From positions 1 to 64,000 of the forward strand of contig NZ_MSIT01000006.1 of assembly GCF_002094885.1 (NCBI RefSeq): a stretch of 64,000 nucleotides of DNA, given 5' to 3'. The number at the start of each line of letters is the position of its first letter. Position 1 is the first letter of the stretch. The notes beneath the pieces are model-generated. The model saw nothing but the letters and a program-made list of their open reading frames with translations, was not told where the DNA came from and did no database searches. Of this stretch, positions 44,922-53,908 are shown piece by piece. The DNA comes from Salibaculum halophilum. Lineage in GTDB: Bacteria > Pseudomonadota > Alphaproteobacteria > Rhodobacterales > Rhodobacteraceae. A program made the position numbers and the translations under genes.

Positions 44922-46880
44922 ATGTCAGATGACCTTCTCGACCCCTCCGGCTCCGGGGATTACGACGCCGCCTCCATCGAAGTGCTTGAGGGACTGGACC
45001 CGGTCCGCAAGCGCCCCGGCATGTATATCGGCGGCACCGACGATCGCGCGCTGCACCACCTGGTGGCCGAAGTGCTCGACAACGCCATGGACGAGGCCGT
45101 GGCCGGCCACGCCACCCGCATCGAGGTCGAGCTTCACGCGGACAATTCCATCACCATCCGGGACAACGGCCGCGGCATTCCCATCGACCCGCATCCGAAG
45201 TTTCCCGACAAATCCGCGCTCGAGGTGATCCTGTGCACCCTGCACGCGGGCGGCAAGTTCGGCGGCAAGGCCTACCAGACATCGGGCGGGCTGCACGGTG
45301 TCGGCGCCTCGGTGGTCAATGCGCTGTCGGAGTCCATGGTCGTGCAGGTGGCGCGCAACAAGACGCTGCACGAACAGCGGTTTGCCCGCGGCAAGCCGCT
45401 GGGGCCGATCGAACAGGTCGGGCAGGCCCCGAACCGGCGCGGCACAACGGTCACCTTTCACCCCGACCCCGAGATCTTCGGCAGCCACCGGTTCAAGCCC
45501 GCGCGGCTCTTCGGGTCGATCCGGTCCAAGGCCTATCTCTTCTCGGGCGTCGAAATTCGCTGGAAATCGGCACTCGATGACGGCGAAACCCCGACCGAGG
45601 CGACCTTTCACTTCCCCGGCGGGCTGGCCGACTACCTGCGCGAGACGCTGGGCGCGTCGGCGACCTACTCGGACAAGCCATTTTCCGGCACCGTGGATTT
45701 CCAGGAGAAATTCAACACCCCCGGCAAGGTCGAATGGGCCATCCACTGGACGCCCAGCCGCGACGGGTTCCTGCAGAGCTACTGCAACACGGTGCCCACA
45801 CCCGAAGGCGGCACCCATGTCACCGGGTTCTGGGCGGCGATCCTCAAGGGGATCAAGGCCTACGGCGAGTTGGTCAACAACAAAAAGGCCGCCCAGATCA
45901 CCCGCGAGGACCTGATCACCGGGGGCTGCGCGCTGGTGTCGTGCTTCATCCGCGAGCCCGAGTTCGTCGGCCAGACCAAGGACAGGCTGGCCACCGCCGA
46001 GGCGCAGCGGCTGGTCGAGAACGCCGTGCGCGACCATTTCGACAACTGGCTGGCCGCCGACACCAAGGCGGCCGGGGCCATCCTCGATTTCCTGGTCCTG
46101 CGGGCCGAGGAACGCCAGCGCCGCAAGCAGGAAAAGGAGACCGCCCGCAAGTCGGCCACGAAACGCCTGCGCCTGCCCGGCAAGCTGGTCGATTGCACGG
46201 CCACCAACCGTGGCGGCACGGAACTCTTCATCGTCGAGGGCGACAGCGCCGGCGGCTCGGCCAAGATGGCGCGCGACCGCAAGACCCAGGCCCTGCTGCC
46301 CCTGCGCGGCAAGATCCTCAACGTGCTGGGGGCGGCCAGCTCGAAGCTGGGCAGCAACGCCGAGATCAACGACTTGACGCAGGCGCTGGGCGTGGGGCTG
46401 GGCACGAAGTTCAACATCGACGACCTGCGCTACGACCGGATCATCATCATGTGCGACGCCGATGTCGACGGCGCGCATATCGCGTCATTGCTGATGACCT
46501 TCTTTTTCAGCCAGATGCGGCCCCTGATCGACGCCGGGCACCTCTACATCGCCTGTCCGCCGCTGTTCCGCGTCACGCAGGGCGCGAAGCGGCGCTACTG
46601 CCTGTCCGAGGCGGAAAAGGACGCGGCCCTTGAGGCCGGGCTGGGCGGCAAGGGCAAACTCGAGGTCAGCCGCTTCAAGGGCCTCGGCGAGATGGACGCG
46701 AAGGACCTGAAAGAGACGACGATGGACCCGGCCTCGCGCAAGCTGATCCGCGTGACCATCGACGAGGACGAGCCGGGCGAGACCGGCGACCTGGTCGAGC
46801 GGCTGATGGGCAAGAAGCCGGAACTGCGGTTTCAGTATATTTCCGAGAATGCCAGATTTGTGGAGGAGTTGGATGTTTGA
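44922..46880 (+). CDS. parE: DNA topoisomerase IV subunit B
   Basis: A 652-aa ATPase subunit that decatenates chromosomes with ParC. GHKL motifs EVLDNAMDEA, IRDNGRGIPID and GGLHGVGASVVNAL are followed by the TOPRIM elements EGDSAGGSAKMARDR and MCDADVDGAHI. Length fits ParE, not the longer GyrB. The last ~16 codons (from QYIS to the stop) use TAT, ATT, AGA, TTT, TTG and GTT, unlike the rest of the gene; this coincides with the start of an AT-rich segment. Not to be confused with ParE toxins. Confidence 0.97.
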   Translation: MSDDLLDPSGSGDYDAASIEVLEGLDPVRKRPGMYIGGTDDRALHHLVAEVLDNAMDEAVAGHATRIEVELHADNSITIRDNGRGIPIDPHPKFPDKSALEVILCTLHAGGKFGGKAYQTSGGLHGVGASVVNALSESMVVQVARNKTLHEQRFARGKPLGPIEQVGQAPNRRGTTVTFHPDPEIFGSHRFKPARLFGSIRSKAYLFSGVEIRWKSALDDGETPTEATFHFPGGLADYLRETLGASATYSDKPFSGTVDFQEKFNTPGKVEWAIHWTPSRDGFLQSYCNTVPTPEGGTHVTGFWAAILKGIKAYGELVNNKKAAQITREDLITGGCALVSCFIREPEFVGQTKDRLATAEAQRLVENAVRDHFDNWLAADTKAAGAILDFLVLRAEERQRRKQEKETARKSATKRLRLPGKLVDCTATNRGGTELFIVEGDSAGGSAKMARDRKTQALLPLRGKILNVLGAASSKLGSNAEINDLTQALGVGLGTKFNIDDLRYDRIIIMCDADVDGAHIASLLMTFFFSQMRPLIDAGHLYIACPPLFRVTQGAKRRYCLSEAEKDAALEAGLGGKGKLEVSRFKGLGEMDAKDLKETTMDPASRKLIRVTIDEDEPGETGDLVERLMGKKPELRFQYISENARFVEELDV

Positions 46881-46906
46881 GAACTATTCAGCAAGGTGAG
46901 GCAATT

Positions 46907-47611
46907 ATGCATGTCTTATTAGACAGTTCAGTACGTCATCACGCTGTTGCCTTAAAAGGGGAGTGGGTTGAGACTGGCGAACAACTTTGGGGAGGCAAAA
47001 TACCCATTCAAACCGGCTACCTACAGACTATTGAAGATGGGATACCAGTCCGAGAAACCAGAGGCGGCGACCAAACGCGATATATTGCTTCGATTGCGAG
47101 CAAGAAAGAGGAACTAGGACTTAAGTTTCACACAACTGACGCGTTGATATTCGAAACAATCAACAAACCGATTGGACAGCAATTTGGATTTACCTATGGT
47201 GACGCTTCACTCTTTGCGGGGGTCACCATTGTGAAACACGTAACGTTACCCGAGCTGCAAATTGAAATTCCCGGCGGATCGCCAATAGATGAACTGCGCC
47301 AACAGATCGAAAAACAATATTCACCAGTTTTTTCCGAGATCTGGTCGGCACTTCGTAAAATAAAAGAAACTGATAAATCTTCACAGGATGCATGGCACCT
47401 TACCTGCGCCATAGAGCTTGATATGGATGCGCTTCTCACAACTGACTCTAAGCTTCATGGCCAAATCTGTAGCATTGAAGATACGCACTTGCGAGATAGA
47501 CTATTGCGACTAGTGAAACGCCCGTTCGAACTTTGCAAGCTTCTGGATATCGAGCCACTGACAGACGACGAGTTTGAACACTTCAAAGGTTCCCTCCAGC
47601 AGATATTTTAG
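46907..47611 (+). CDS. orphan protein with PIN-domain-like signature, AT-rich
   Basis: A 234-aa protein of markedly lower G+C than its neighbours. PIN-like pattern: N-terminal LLDSS (Asp6), a central acidic region, and DAWHLTCAIELDMDALLTTDSKL (Asp161, His164, Asp180) near the C-terminus, which is the usual fourth-strand signature of PIN ribonucleases. The N-terminal third is longer than in VapC toxins. A ribosome site (GGTGAG) precedes the ATG at 46907. It lies 26 nt behind parE, with no visible antitoxin gene. Nuclease function is inferred from the motif only; it looks horizontally acquired. Confidence 0.72.
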   Translation: MHVLLDSSVRHHAVALKGEWVETGEQLWGGKIPIQTGYLQTIEDGIPVRETRGGDQTRYIASIASKKEELGLKFHTTDALIFETINKPIGQQFGFTYGDASLFAGVTIVKHVTLPELQIEIPGGSPIDELRQQIEKQYSPVFSEIWSALRKIKETDKSSQDAWHLTCAIELDMDALLTTDSKLHGQICSIEDTHLRDRLLRLVKRPFELCKLLDIEPLTDDEFEHFKGSLQQIF

Positions 47612-47928
47612 AAAACGAACGCTCGTGTCGAGGCAATCGGGCCTAGATATAGCAAGGCATCTGGCCAGTGCGTCAGCAAACTACGAGGCCTTGACCGGAT
47701 GACTTCAGATCGGGTGACGTGGGGCTTTGACTCGCGCGGAATCAAGGGCCGCAGGCCCGCCGCGCGATCGCCAGACCGCCCCCCGGGCTGGCGATTGGCT
47801 TCCGCCAGCGTTTCGATGCCCGGTCGCTCGGATATTGCGGCCATAAAGTGCCCTGAACATCCCGAGGGTCGCCATCCCGCGGTCTGGCGCCCGCGCGGCT
47901 TGCGCGCGGTGCCGGGCGCAGCGCCCCC
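47612..47928. other. gene-free segment, possible dispersed repeat
   Basis: 317 nt between the PIN-like gene and a convergent cytochrome gene. The first ~80 nt are AT-richer, belonging to the foreign segment; from about 47715 composition returns to GC-rich with short inverted repeats (for example GGGCGC-A-GCGCCC at 47914-47926). A 77-codon frame at 47699 on plus has no start context and low-complexity Arg/Pro content; I do not call it a gene. Confidence 0.5.
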
Positions 47929-48330
47929 CTAATCCTGGATCGTCTCCAGGTAATTGGCCAGTGCCAGCAGCGTGGCGGGCACCGGGGTGCCGATCCCGTC
48001 GTCCTCGACGATCACCGCGGGGCCGAGGTCGAGCGCGCCGAACTCGGGCATGGCCGCGGAAAAGGCGTGGCTGCGGTCGTAGCCGTCGATCACCGACATG
48101 ACCGCGTCGCGCGGGAAGGTGCCGCCGTTGCGGGCGCTCAGGGTGGTCAGGTCGGGCGGTATGGTGAAGAGCTGCCGGCCGAACTCCCCCGCGCCGCGCC
48201 CATCGGGCCCGTGGCAGGCGGCGCACTGCTTTTGATAGGCCGCGCGCCCGGCCTCGACGCTGGTGTCGGGCTGCGCGTCAACGCAGGCGCCCAGCAGCGC
48301 CATTGGCATGACATACAAGGCGTTCCTCAT
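47929..48330 (-). CDS. c-type cytochrome, lipoprotein
   Basis: A 133-aa class I cytochrome c. The N-terminus has a lipoprotein signal with lipobox LGAC (Cys about 17), the heme site CAACH is at about 38-42 and a likely Met ligand lies in AAMPEFG. Thus a membrane-anchored periplasmic electron carrier. The start at 48330 gives the signal; the open frame runs 21 codons further without one. Partners are not evident in the neighbourhood. Confidence 0.88.
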   Translation of the reverse strand: MRNALYVMPMALLGACVDAQPDTSVEAGRAAYQKQCAACHGPDGRGAGEFGRQLFTIPPDLTTLSARNGGTFPRDAVMSVIDGYDRSHAFSAAMPEFGALDLGPAVIVEDDGIGTPVPATLLALANYLETIQD

Positions 48331-48418
48331 GGTGTGTCCCTCCTGCTCGCCCCGCCAGACTGGCCGGCCCGCGCCGCCCGCGCCTTGATCCATGTCAGGA
48401 ATTGCCTAGGCTTGCGCC

Positions 48419-49099
48419 ATGCGGCTCGCCCTTCTCTGTCTGCTCTGCCTCGCCGCGTGCGGCCGCCCGCTGAGCGAGGGCGAGACACGCCTGATGGACG
48501 AGGTCATGGGCCCCAGCCTGGACGACTCTCAGGTGCGATTCCTCGAGGCCGGTTTTATCGGCCTGACCACGCGGACCTACCCGGTGCGCCCGCGTACCAC
48601 CTGCCGCGAGAAGATCGCCCCGCCACTCGATGGCCCCACGTTCGAGGCGCGCACGGCCGGGGCGGTCCTGTTCACGCATGTGCTGACCAACCCCGACTGG
48701 ACGCTGCCCGATTACCTGCCCGACTACCCCGAGGCGATGCACCTGCCCGCGGCGATGTTCCTCGCGCACGAGATGACGCATGTCTGGCAATGGCAGAACC
48801 GCGCGATCACCGGCTATCACCCCCTGCGCGGCGCGGCCGAGCACGTCGGCGGGGCCGATCCCTATCTCTTCGATCCCGCGGACCGGACGCCGTTTCTGGC
48901 GCTGGGCTATGAACAGCAGGCCTCGCTGGTCGAGGAATACGTCTGCTGCCGCACGCTGGACCCGACGGGCGACCGCACCCGGCGCATCTGGAACCGGCTG
49001 CGCGCCGTCATGCCCGTGCAACCGCCAGACCAGGCCCCGCGACCCATCACCGTTTCGGGCGTGCACCCCGACACGGCGATCGCGGGCATCTGCGATTAG
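48419..49099 (+). CDS. lipoprotein with HExxH zinc-protease motif
   Basis: A 226-aa protein with a lipoprotein signal (MRLALLCLLCLAAC, Cys about 14). Around residue 117 it has LAHEMTHVWQWQ, an HExxH motif in a hydrophobic helix, and downstream EQQASLVEEYV could give the third (Glu) ligand, as in gluzincin-type peptidases. No full known family recognised. It could be an envelope peptidase or a catalytically modest binding protein. Its TAG overlaps the stop of the convergent DUF3047 gene by 4 nt. Confidence 0.8.
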   Translation: MRLALLCLLCLAACGRPLSEGETRLMDEVMGPSLDDSQVRFLEAGFIGLTTRTYPVRPRTTCREKIAPPLDGPTFEARTAGAVLFTHVLTNPDWTLPDYLPDYPEAMHLPAAMFLAHEMTHVWQWQNRAITGYHPLRGAAEHVGGADPYLFDPADRTPFLALGYEQQASLVEEYVCCRTLDPTGDRTRRIWNRLRAVMPVQPPDQAPRPITVSGVHPDTAIAGICD

Positions 49100-49734
49100 C
49101 GCAGGGTCAGGTCGGAAATGCGGGCGCGGACGGCGGTGTCGGTGTCGTCGCTGTCGGCCGAGACGGCCAGCCCCACCAGCGCGCCGGGCTGCCCGCCAAA
49201 GGCCGCGGCGTAATCGCGGGCGAGGTCCACGCTTTCGGTGTGCTGCCCGGTGCCCGCCTGCCGCAGGGCCACCGTGACCTGCTGGCCGGGCGCATAGGGC
49301 GAGGCCAGGATCTTGCCCCGGTCGTGGGCGCCGCCCCAGGCGTATTGCAGGATGCGCACCGCGTCGTTGCGTTGCAGGCGCAAGAGACCCGCGCCCTGCA
49401 GCCGCTCGGCCTCGTCGCGGGGCAGGAACACGAAATAGAGCGAGATGTTGCGGTCATCCCCGCCCTTTTGCGCCAGGTCCGTGGCGGGCACCGACCGATC
49501 CACCGCCCAGGACCAGCTGGCCGCCCGCGCGCCCCAGTCCGACCGGCCCAGCGGTTTCCAGGTCAGCGAGACCGCGCCGTCCGAGGCGATGCCGAGGGTC
49601 TGCCCGTAGCTGTAATCATTGGAACTGAACAGCGACAGCCGCTGGTGGTTCCAGCCCTCGGCCAGCGAGACCGGGCCGGCGGCGGCGGCGCTGGCGGCAA
49701 GGGCGAGGGGCAGGGCAAGCAGGAACGAACGCAT
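49096..49734 (-). CDS. DUF3047-type periplasmic protein
   Basis: A 212-aa exported protein with a clear signal peptide (MRSFLLALPLALAASAAAA). The body (LSLTWKPLGRSDWGARAASWSWAVD-type strands, LYFVFLPRDEAERL, ILQYAWGG) matches the DUF3047 beta-sandwich family of unknown function. AAAGG 7 nt upstream supports the start at 49734 rather than the ATG 15 nt earlier. Tail-to-tail overlap with the HExxH lipoprotein gene. Confidence 0.82.
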   Translation of the reverse strand: MRSFLLALPLALAASAAAAGPVSLAEGWNHQRLSLFSSNDYSYGQTLGIASDGAVSLTWKPLGRSDWGARAASWSWAVDRSVPATDLAQKGGDDRNISLYFVFLPRDEAERLQGAGLLRLQRNDAVRILQYAWGGAHDRGKILASPYAPGQQVTVALRQAGTGQHTESVDLARDYAAAFGGQPGALVGLAVSADSDDTDTAVRARISDLTLR

Positions 49735-49816
49735 GAGGGCACCTTTCATCTGTTTGACGCGATCCTAGGCAGGCACGGCGCGCCCTCAACCGGCGTTGCA
49801 CCCTTTCACGCCATTG

Positions 49817-50492
<676 letters not shown>

Positions 50493-50500
<8 letters not shown>

Positions 50501-51779
50501 AGCGCAGCGCCTCCACCGGGTTCATCCGCGCCGCACGGCGGGCCGGAAAGATCGTCACGATCCACGACAGCGCCAGCGACAGGGCGCTGGCCTTGACGAC
50601 ATCGACCAGCCGCAACTCGGCCGGCAGGTCGTAGATGCCGCGGATCGAGGGGTCCCAGACGCCGCCGCCCGCAACGTAATTCACCGCCGAGAAGATCGGG
50701 TCGATGTAGATCGCGAAGAGACAGCCCAGCAGGATGCCCAGCGCCGTGCCGAGGGTGCCGATCCCGGCCCCACAGATGAAGAAGACACGCAGCACCGACC
50801 CTTCGGTCAGGCCCATGGTGCGCAGGATGCCGATGTCGCGGCCCTTGTTCTTGACCAGCATGATCAGCCCCGAGATGATGTTCATCGAGGCGATCAGCAC
50901 GAGGATCGACAGGATCACGAACATCACGTTGTCCTCGACCGTCAGCGCCCGCAGGAAACTGCCCGCGCTGTCGCGCCAGGTCCAGACAAGGTATCCCTCG
51001 CCCGCAGCATCGCGGATGGCGGGCAGGAAGGTCTCGACGCGGTCGGGGTCGGTGACCATGACCTCGATCTCGTCGGCCACGCCGTCCTTGTTGAAAAAGG
51101 TCTGCGCCTCGCCCAGCGGCAGGTAGACGCGGGTGCGGTCGATGTCCCAGCGCCCGGCGGTAAAAATGTAGGTGACCTCGTAGGCATTGACGCGCGGGCT
51201 GGTGCCAAAGGCCGTCTTCTGCCCGTCGGGGCTGATGATGCGGATGCGGTCGCCAACGGCCGCGCCAAGCTCCCGCGCGACGCCCGAGCCGATGGCGATG
51301 CCCTGCCCGAACCGGGCGATATCGCCCCGCGAGTCGACCGGGTCGGCGATGCGCGGGATGGTGGCAAGGTCATCGGGCGCGATGCCGTAGACCTGCACCC
51401 CGGTGTTGTTGCCGCTATTGCTGGCCATGACCTGCCCGCGCACCAGCGGTGCGGCCCGGGTCACGCCGGGCACAGAACGCAGCCGCTCGGACAGGGCCGC
51501 GTGGTCGGTGATGCTGCGGTCGACGGTGCCGTTCTGGCGCACCTCGCCCTGTTCGTAGACGGTCACATGGGCATTGGCCCCGACGATGGTGTTAACGAAT
51601 TCCGTGCGGAACCCCGACCGCACCGCCAGCGTGGCGATCAGGGCGAAAACGGCCAGCGTGATCCCCACCAGGCTGATCCAGGTCATGGTCGAGACACCGC
51701 CCTCGGCGCGCCGCGCACGGATATAGCGCCAGGCGATCATCCACTCGAAACGGGAAAACGGGGCGGTCGCGCCTGCCAT
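50493..51779 (-). CDS. lipoprotein-releasing ABC transporter permease (LolC/E)
   Basis: A 428-aa permease of the MacB/FtsX fold: one N-terminal helix after [20 protein letters not shown] (the LolC/E start), a large periplasmic domain (about 60-280) and three C-terminal helices with [18 protein letters not shown] and [17 protein letters not shown]. Alphaproteobacteria often have a single LolC/E-type permease that forms a homodimer with LolD, so C or E cannot be chosen. The start at 51779 fits the family. Confidence 0.94.
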
Positions 51780-51833
51780 GTGCCGGGGCCTTCTGCTGGG
51801 GTCGCCGCAACCTGCGGGCAACGCGGGGCAGGG

Positions 51834-52334
51834 TCAAGCGGGACGGCCGAAAAGCCGCCGAACCGGCAGGGTCAGTCCGGACAGGATCACCGGCAGGCCC
51901 ACCGCGCCCGCCAGGAACCCGGCCAGCGCCGACAGCACCCCGGCCAGCGTCAGCGGCAGGCCCGGCTCGAAGATCGCCCAGGTCCCGCGCAGCGTGGCCG
52001 CGTCGCCGAGGCGATGCGGCATGGCAAGCCGCTGCACCGGGGTCGCGCCCTGCAGGGCGTCGTAATGCGCGCTCAGCCGGTCAAGACGGGCAAAGGCCCG
52101 GGTCATGTCGGCGCGACGATCCGTCAGGAACTCCGTGCCGGCCAGCTGCGCCAGGGCCTGGTCCCGCGTCAGGCCGGCGCGCGCCGCCGAGGCGTCGAAA
52201 TCCGCCGTCACGACCGCCAGCGCCTCGATCCGGCCCGCCAGGTGCTGGGTGTATTGCTGCGTGAAGGCGGGATACTGGGACAGGCCCGCCGCCCCGGCCA
52301 GCCCGCCGGCCAAGGTGAGAACGCGTAGGGTCAC
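51834..52334 (-). CDS. DUF2937-type membrane protein
   Basis: A 166-aa protein with an N-terminal hydrophobic segment (about 3-18), a helical middle (FTQQYTQHLAGRIEALAVVTADFDASAARAGL) and a C-terminal membrane hairpin (about 125-155). This is the DUF2937 pattern; function unknown. It lies 54 nt upstream of the Lol permease gene in the same direction, and may share its transcript. Confidence 0.8.
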   Translation of the reverse strand: MTLRVLTLAGGLAGAAGLSQYPAFTQQYTQHLAGRIEALAVVTADFDASAARAGLTRDQALAQLAGTEFLTDRRADMTRAFARLDRLSAHYDALQGATPVQRLAMPHRLGDAATLRGTWAIFEPGLPLTLAGVLSALAGFLAGAVGLPVILSGLTLPVRRLFGRPA

Positions 52335-52595
52335 TGCCGCCTCCAGCGCTGACTGTTTAGGCGCACTATACAGGATGAGCGGGGCGCGGGACAGAGGGGA
52401 GGGTGGGCCTGGGCGTCGGGCGACGGTTCGCGGCGCCGCGCGTCGAGGGCTGCTCTGCGGGACGAAGCCGTAGCTCCCCGCATAGAACCTAATAACAGCT
52501 CACTGCGCTAAGAAGACAATGACATGACATGACATTGCGCGACGCTATCCTCCTTGATACCAATACTCTCTCAAGCAGTCTCTGCGGTGTGGCAA

Positions 52596-53609
52596 ATGAT
52601 ATTCCACTTTTCCGAGCCTCAGACCGATTTTGAGCGGCTATTCGGTGGATTTTATTGCATAAACGCGATTGGAAGGATTGAGGCGGGCGACGACGCCAAG
52701 TTTCGCAAGTTTCTAGCCACGACAAAGCCCCCGCCCCGCTTGACAGTGTATATAGACTCTGGCGGCGGCGATGTTGAGGCGGCAATTGGTATCGGTCACC
52801 TCATTCGCGATCATTGGTTTTCAACGTCGGTAGGTTCGTGTGTCTTGGAGCACTACCACGACCCGTCCCCTATCCTGCCACGCAAGTACATCACCGGCAT
52901 CTGTGCTAGCGCAGCTACGCTTGTCTACCTCGGCGGGCGACTGCGCTGCCTACTAGATGGATCGACATTTGGAGTGCATCAATTCTCTTTCCGAAACCCA
53001 TCGCCTGATGACTTGGAGCGATCTCAAGTGCTCTCGGCTCGCATCGCGAGTTATGTGCACGATATGGGGGTGTCGACAGGCTTCCTTGAACTTTCATCCG
53101 CTACAGCTGGTACGAAAATTGACGCGGTAGACGAGGAAAAGCTGCGCGCTCTAGGGGTCATCACCGACGGTGTGACCGAGGCGGAATGGAGCGTTCAGTC
53201 CCGCAATCACATTATGTATGTCCGCGGCGAGCGCGATTCTTTTTATGGACACCATAAAGTCATGCTCTGCTATACGAAAGGGGCGGGTTTTATGTTCTGG
53301 GCCGTTATCGAGTCTCAGGGACGAGAGTATGAACTAACCACCTTTGGGTTAGTTGAGATTGTTGTAAATGGCGAGAACATTAAAATTGACATTTCTCAAC
53401 GATGCACGCGGCAAGTGAGTGGCATTTATACGAATGTGCTTGCACGAATTACTGAGGAAGAGGCCCGGACAATCGCCTTTTCCGAAAGCTTCGGTGTGCA
53501 GATCAGATATTTGAACGAGTCACCGGTTTTCCTAGGAATCTCGGCTGTTTCGACTGAGGGCGGTAAAGAAAAGTTGCAGACTTTCTTCAACACGCTTTGC
53601 ATGAGTTGA
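52596..53609 (+). CDS. orphan ClpP/crotonase-fold protein (COG3904-like), AT-richer than neighbours
   Basis: A 337-aa protein whose first ~140 residues carry a ClpP-like serine-peptidase layout: LTVYIDSGGGDVEAAIGIGHLI (oxyanion Gly loop), GICASAATLVYLGG (candidate nucleophile Ser) and STFGVHQFSF (candidate His). This resembles the COG3904 group of predicted hydrolases. The remaining ~190 residues match nothing I know. No signal peptide. The start is uncertain: ATG at 52596 is used here, TTG at 52554 would add 14 residues, and no strong ribosome site supports either. Lower G+C and isolation between core genes suggest horizontal transfer. Confidence 0.7.
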   Translation: MIFHFSEPQTDFERLFGGFYCINAIGRIEAGDDAKFRKFLATTKPPPRLTVYIDSGGGDVEAAIGIGHLIRDHWFSTSVGSCVLEHYHDPSPILPRKYITGICASAATLVYLGGRLRCLLDGSTFGVHQFSFRNPSPDDLERSQVLSARIASYVHDMGVSTGFLELSSATAGTKIDAVDEEKLRALGVITDGVTEAEWSVQSRNHIMYVRGERDSFYGHHKVMLCYTKGAGFMFWAVIESQGREYELTTFGLVEIVVNGENIKIDISQRCTRQVSGIYTNVLARITEEEARTIAFSESFGVQIRYLNESPVFLGISAVSTEGGKEKLQTFFNTLCMS

Positions 53610-53908
53610 ACAAACCTGCACCACTTAACATGCCCTTCGAAACTACGGTTCAATGTCAGGTTTGCGCGCCTAAACGATCTCCGCGCATCATACAAAAACG
53701 ATCAAATTTGGCTCGGACCGCACTTTCGCCGCAGTCATCACCAAGGTCCGCCAGCGCCGAAAGACATCGCTGCATTCATCGCCACTGCATCCTCCGCTCC
53801 GCTGCCGCGCGGCCGTGACGCGCTGACCCCGACCCAAAGCACAAGGCGACCACGGCGACCCGAGGGTCAGCCGCAGGGTGGGGCATCCTCCACCCTGCGC
53901 CCGACGCC
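53610..53908. other. gene-free region before proS, with a proS-end hairpin
   Basis: About 300 nt with no convincing gene. The first ~160 nt share the lower G+C of the ClpP-fold gene, marking the right side of the foreign segment; composition becomes GC-rich from about 53770. At 53873-53898 a perfect 9-bp hairpin (GCAGGGTGG / CCACCCTGC) lies 11 nt past the proS stop on the minus strand and may serve as its terminator, though without a U-run. Confidence 0.5.

Noticed and set aside
44922-46880. Toxin-antitoxin reading of parE next to a PIN-like gene
   Set aside because: This parE is topoisomerase IV (GHKL and TOPRIM motifs), not the RelE/ParE toxin. The PIN-like gene has no small DNA-binding partner upstream or downstream.
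47699-47932. 77-codon plus-strand frame between the PIN-like gene and cytochrome c
   Set aside because: No ribosome site, Arg/Pro-rich low-complexity product, and its end overlaps the cytochrome stop; more like non-coding repeat sequence.
52519-52536. Tandem TGACA repeats before the ClpP-fold gene
   Set aside because: Three units of a 5-nt repeat only, not in PHO-box register; too short to call a repeat locus or binding array.
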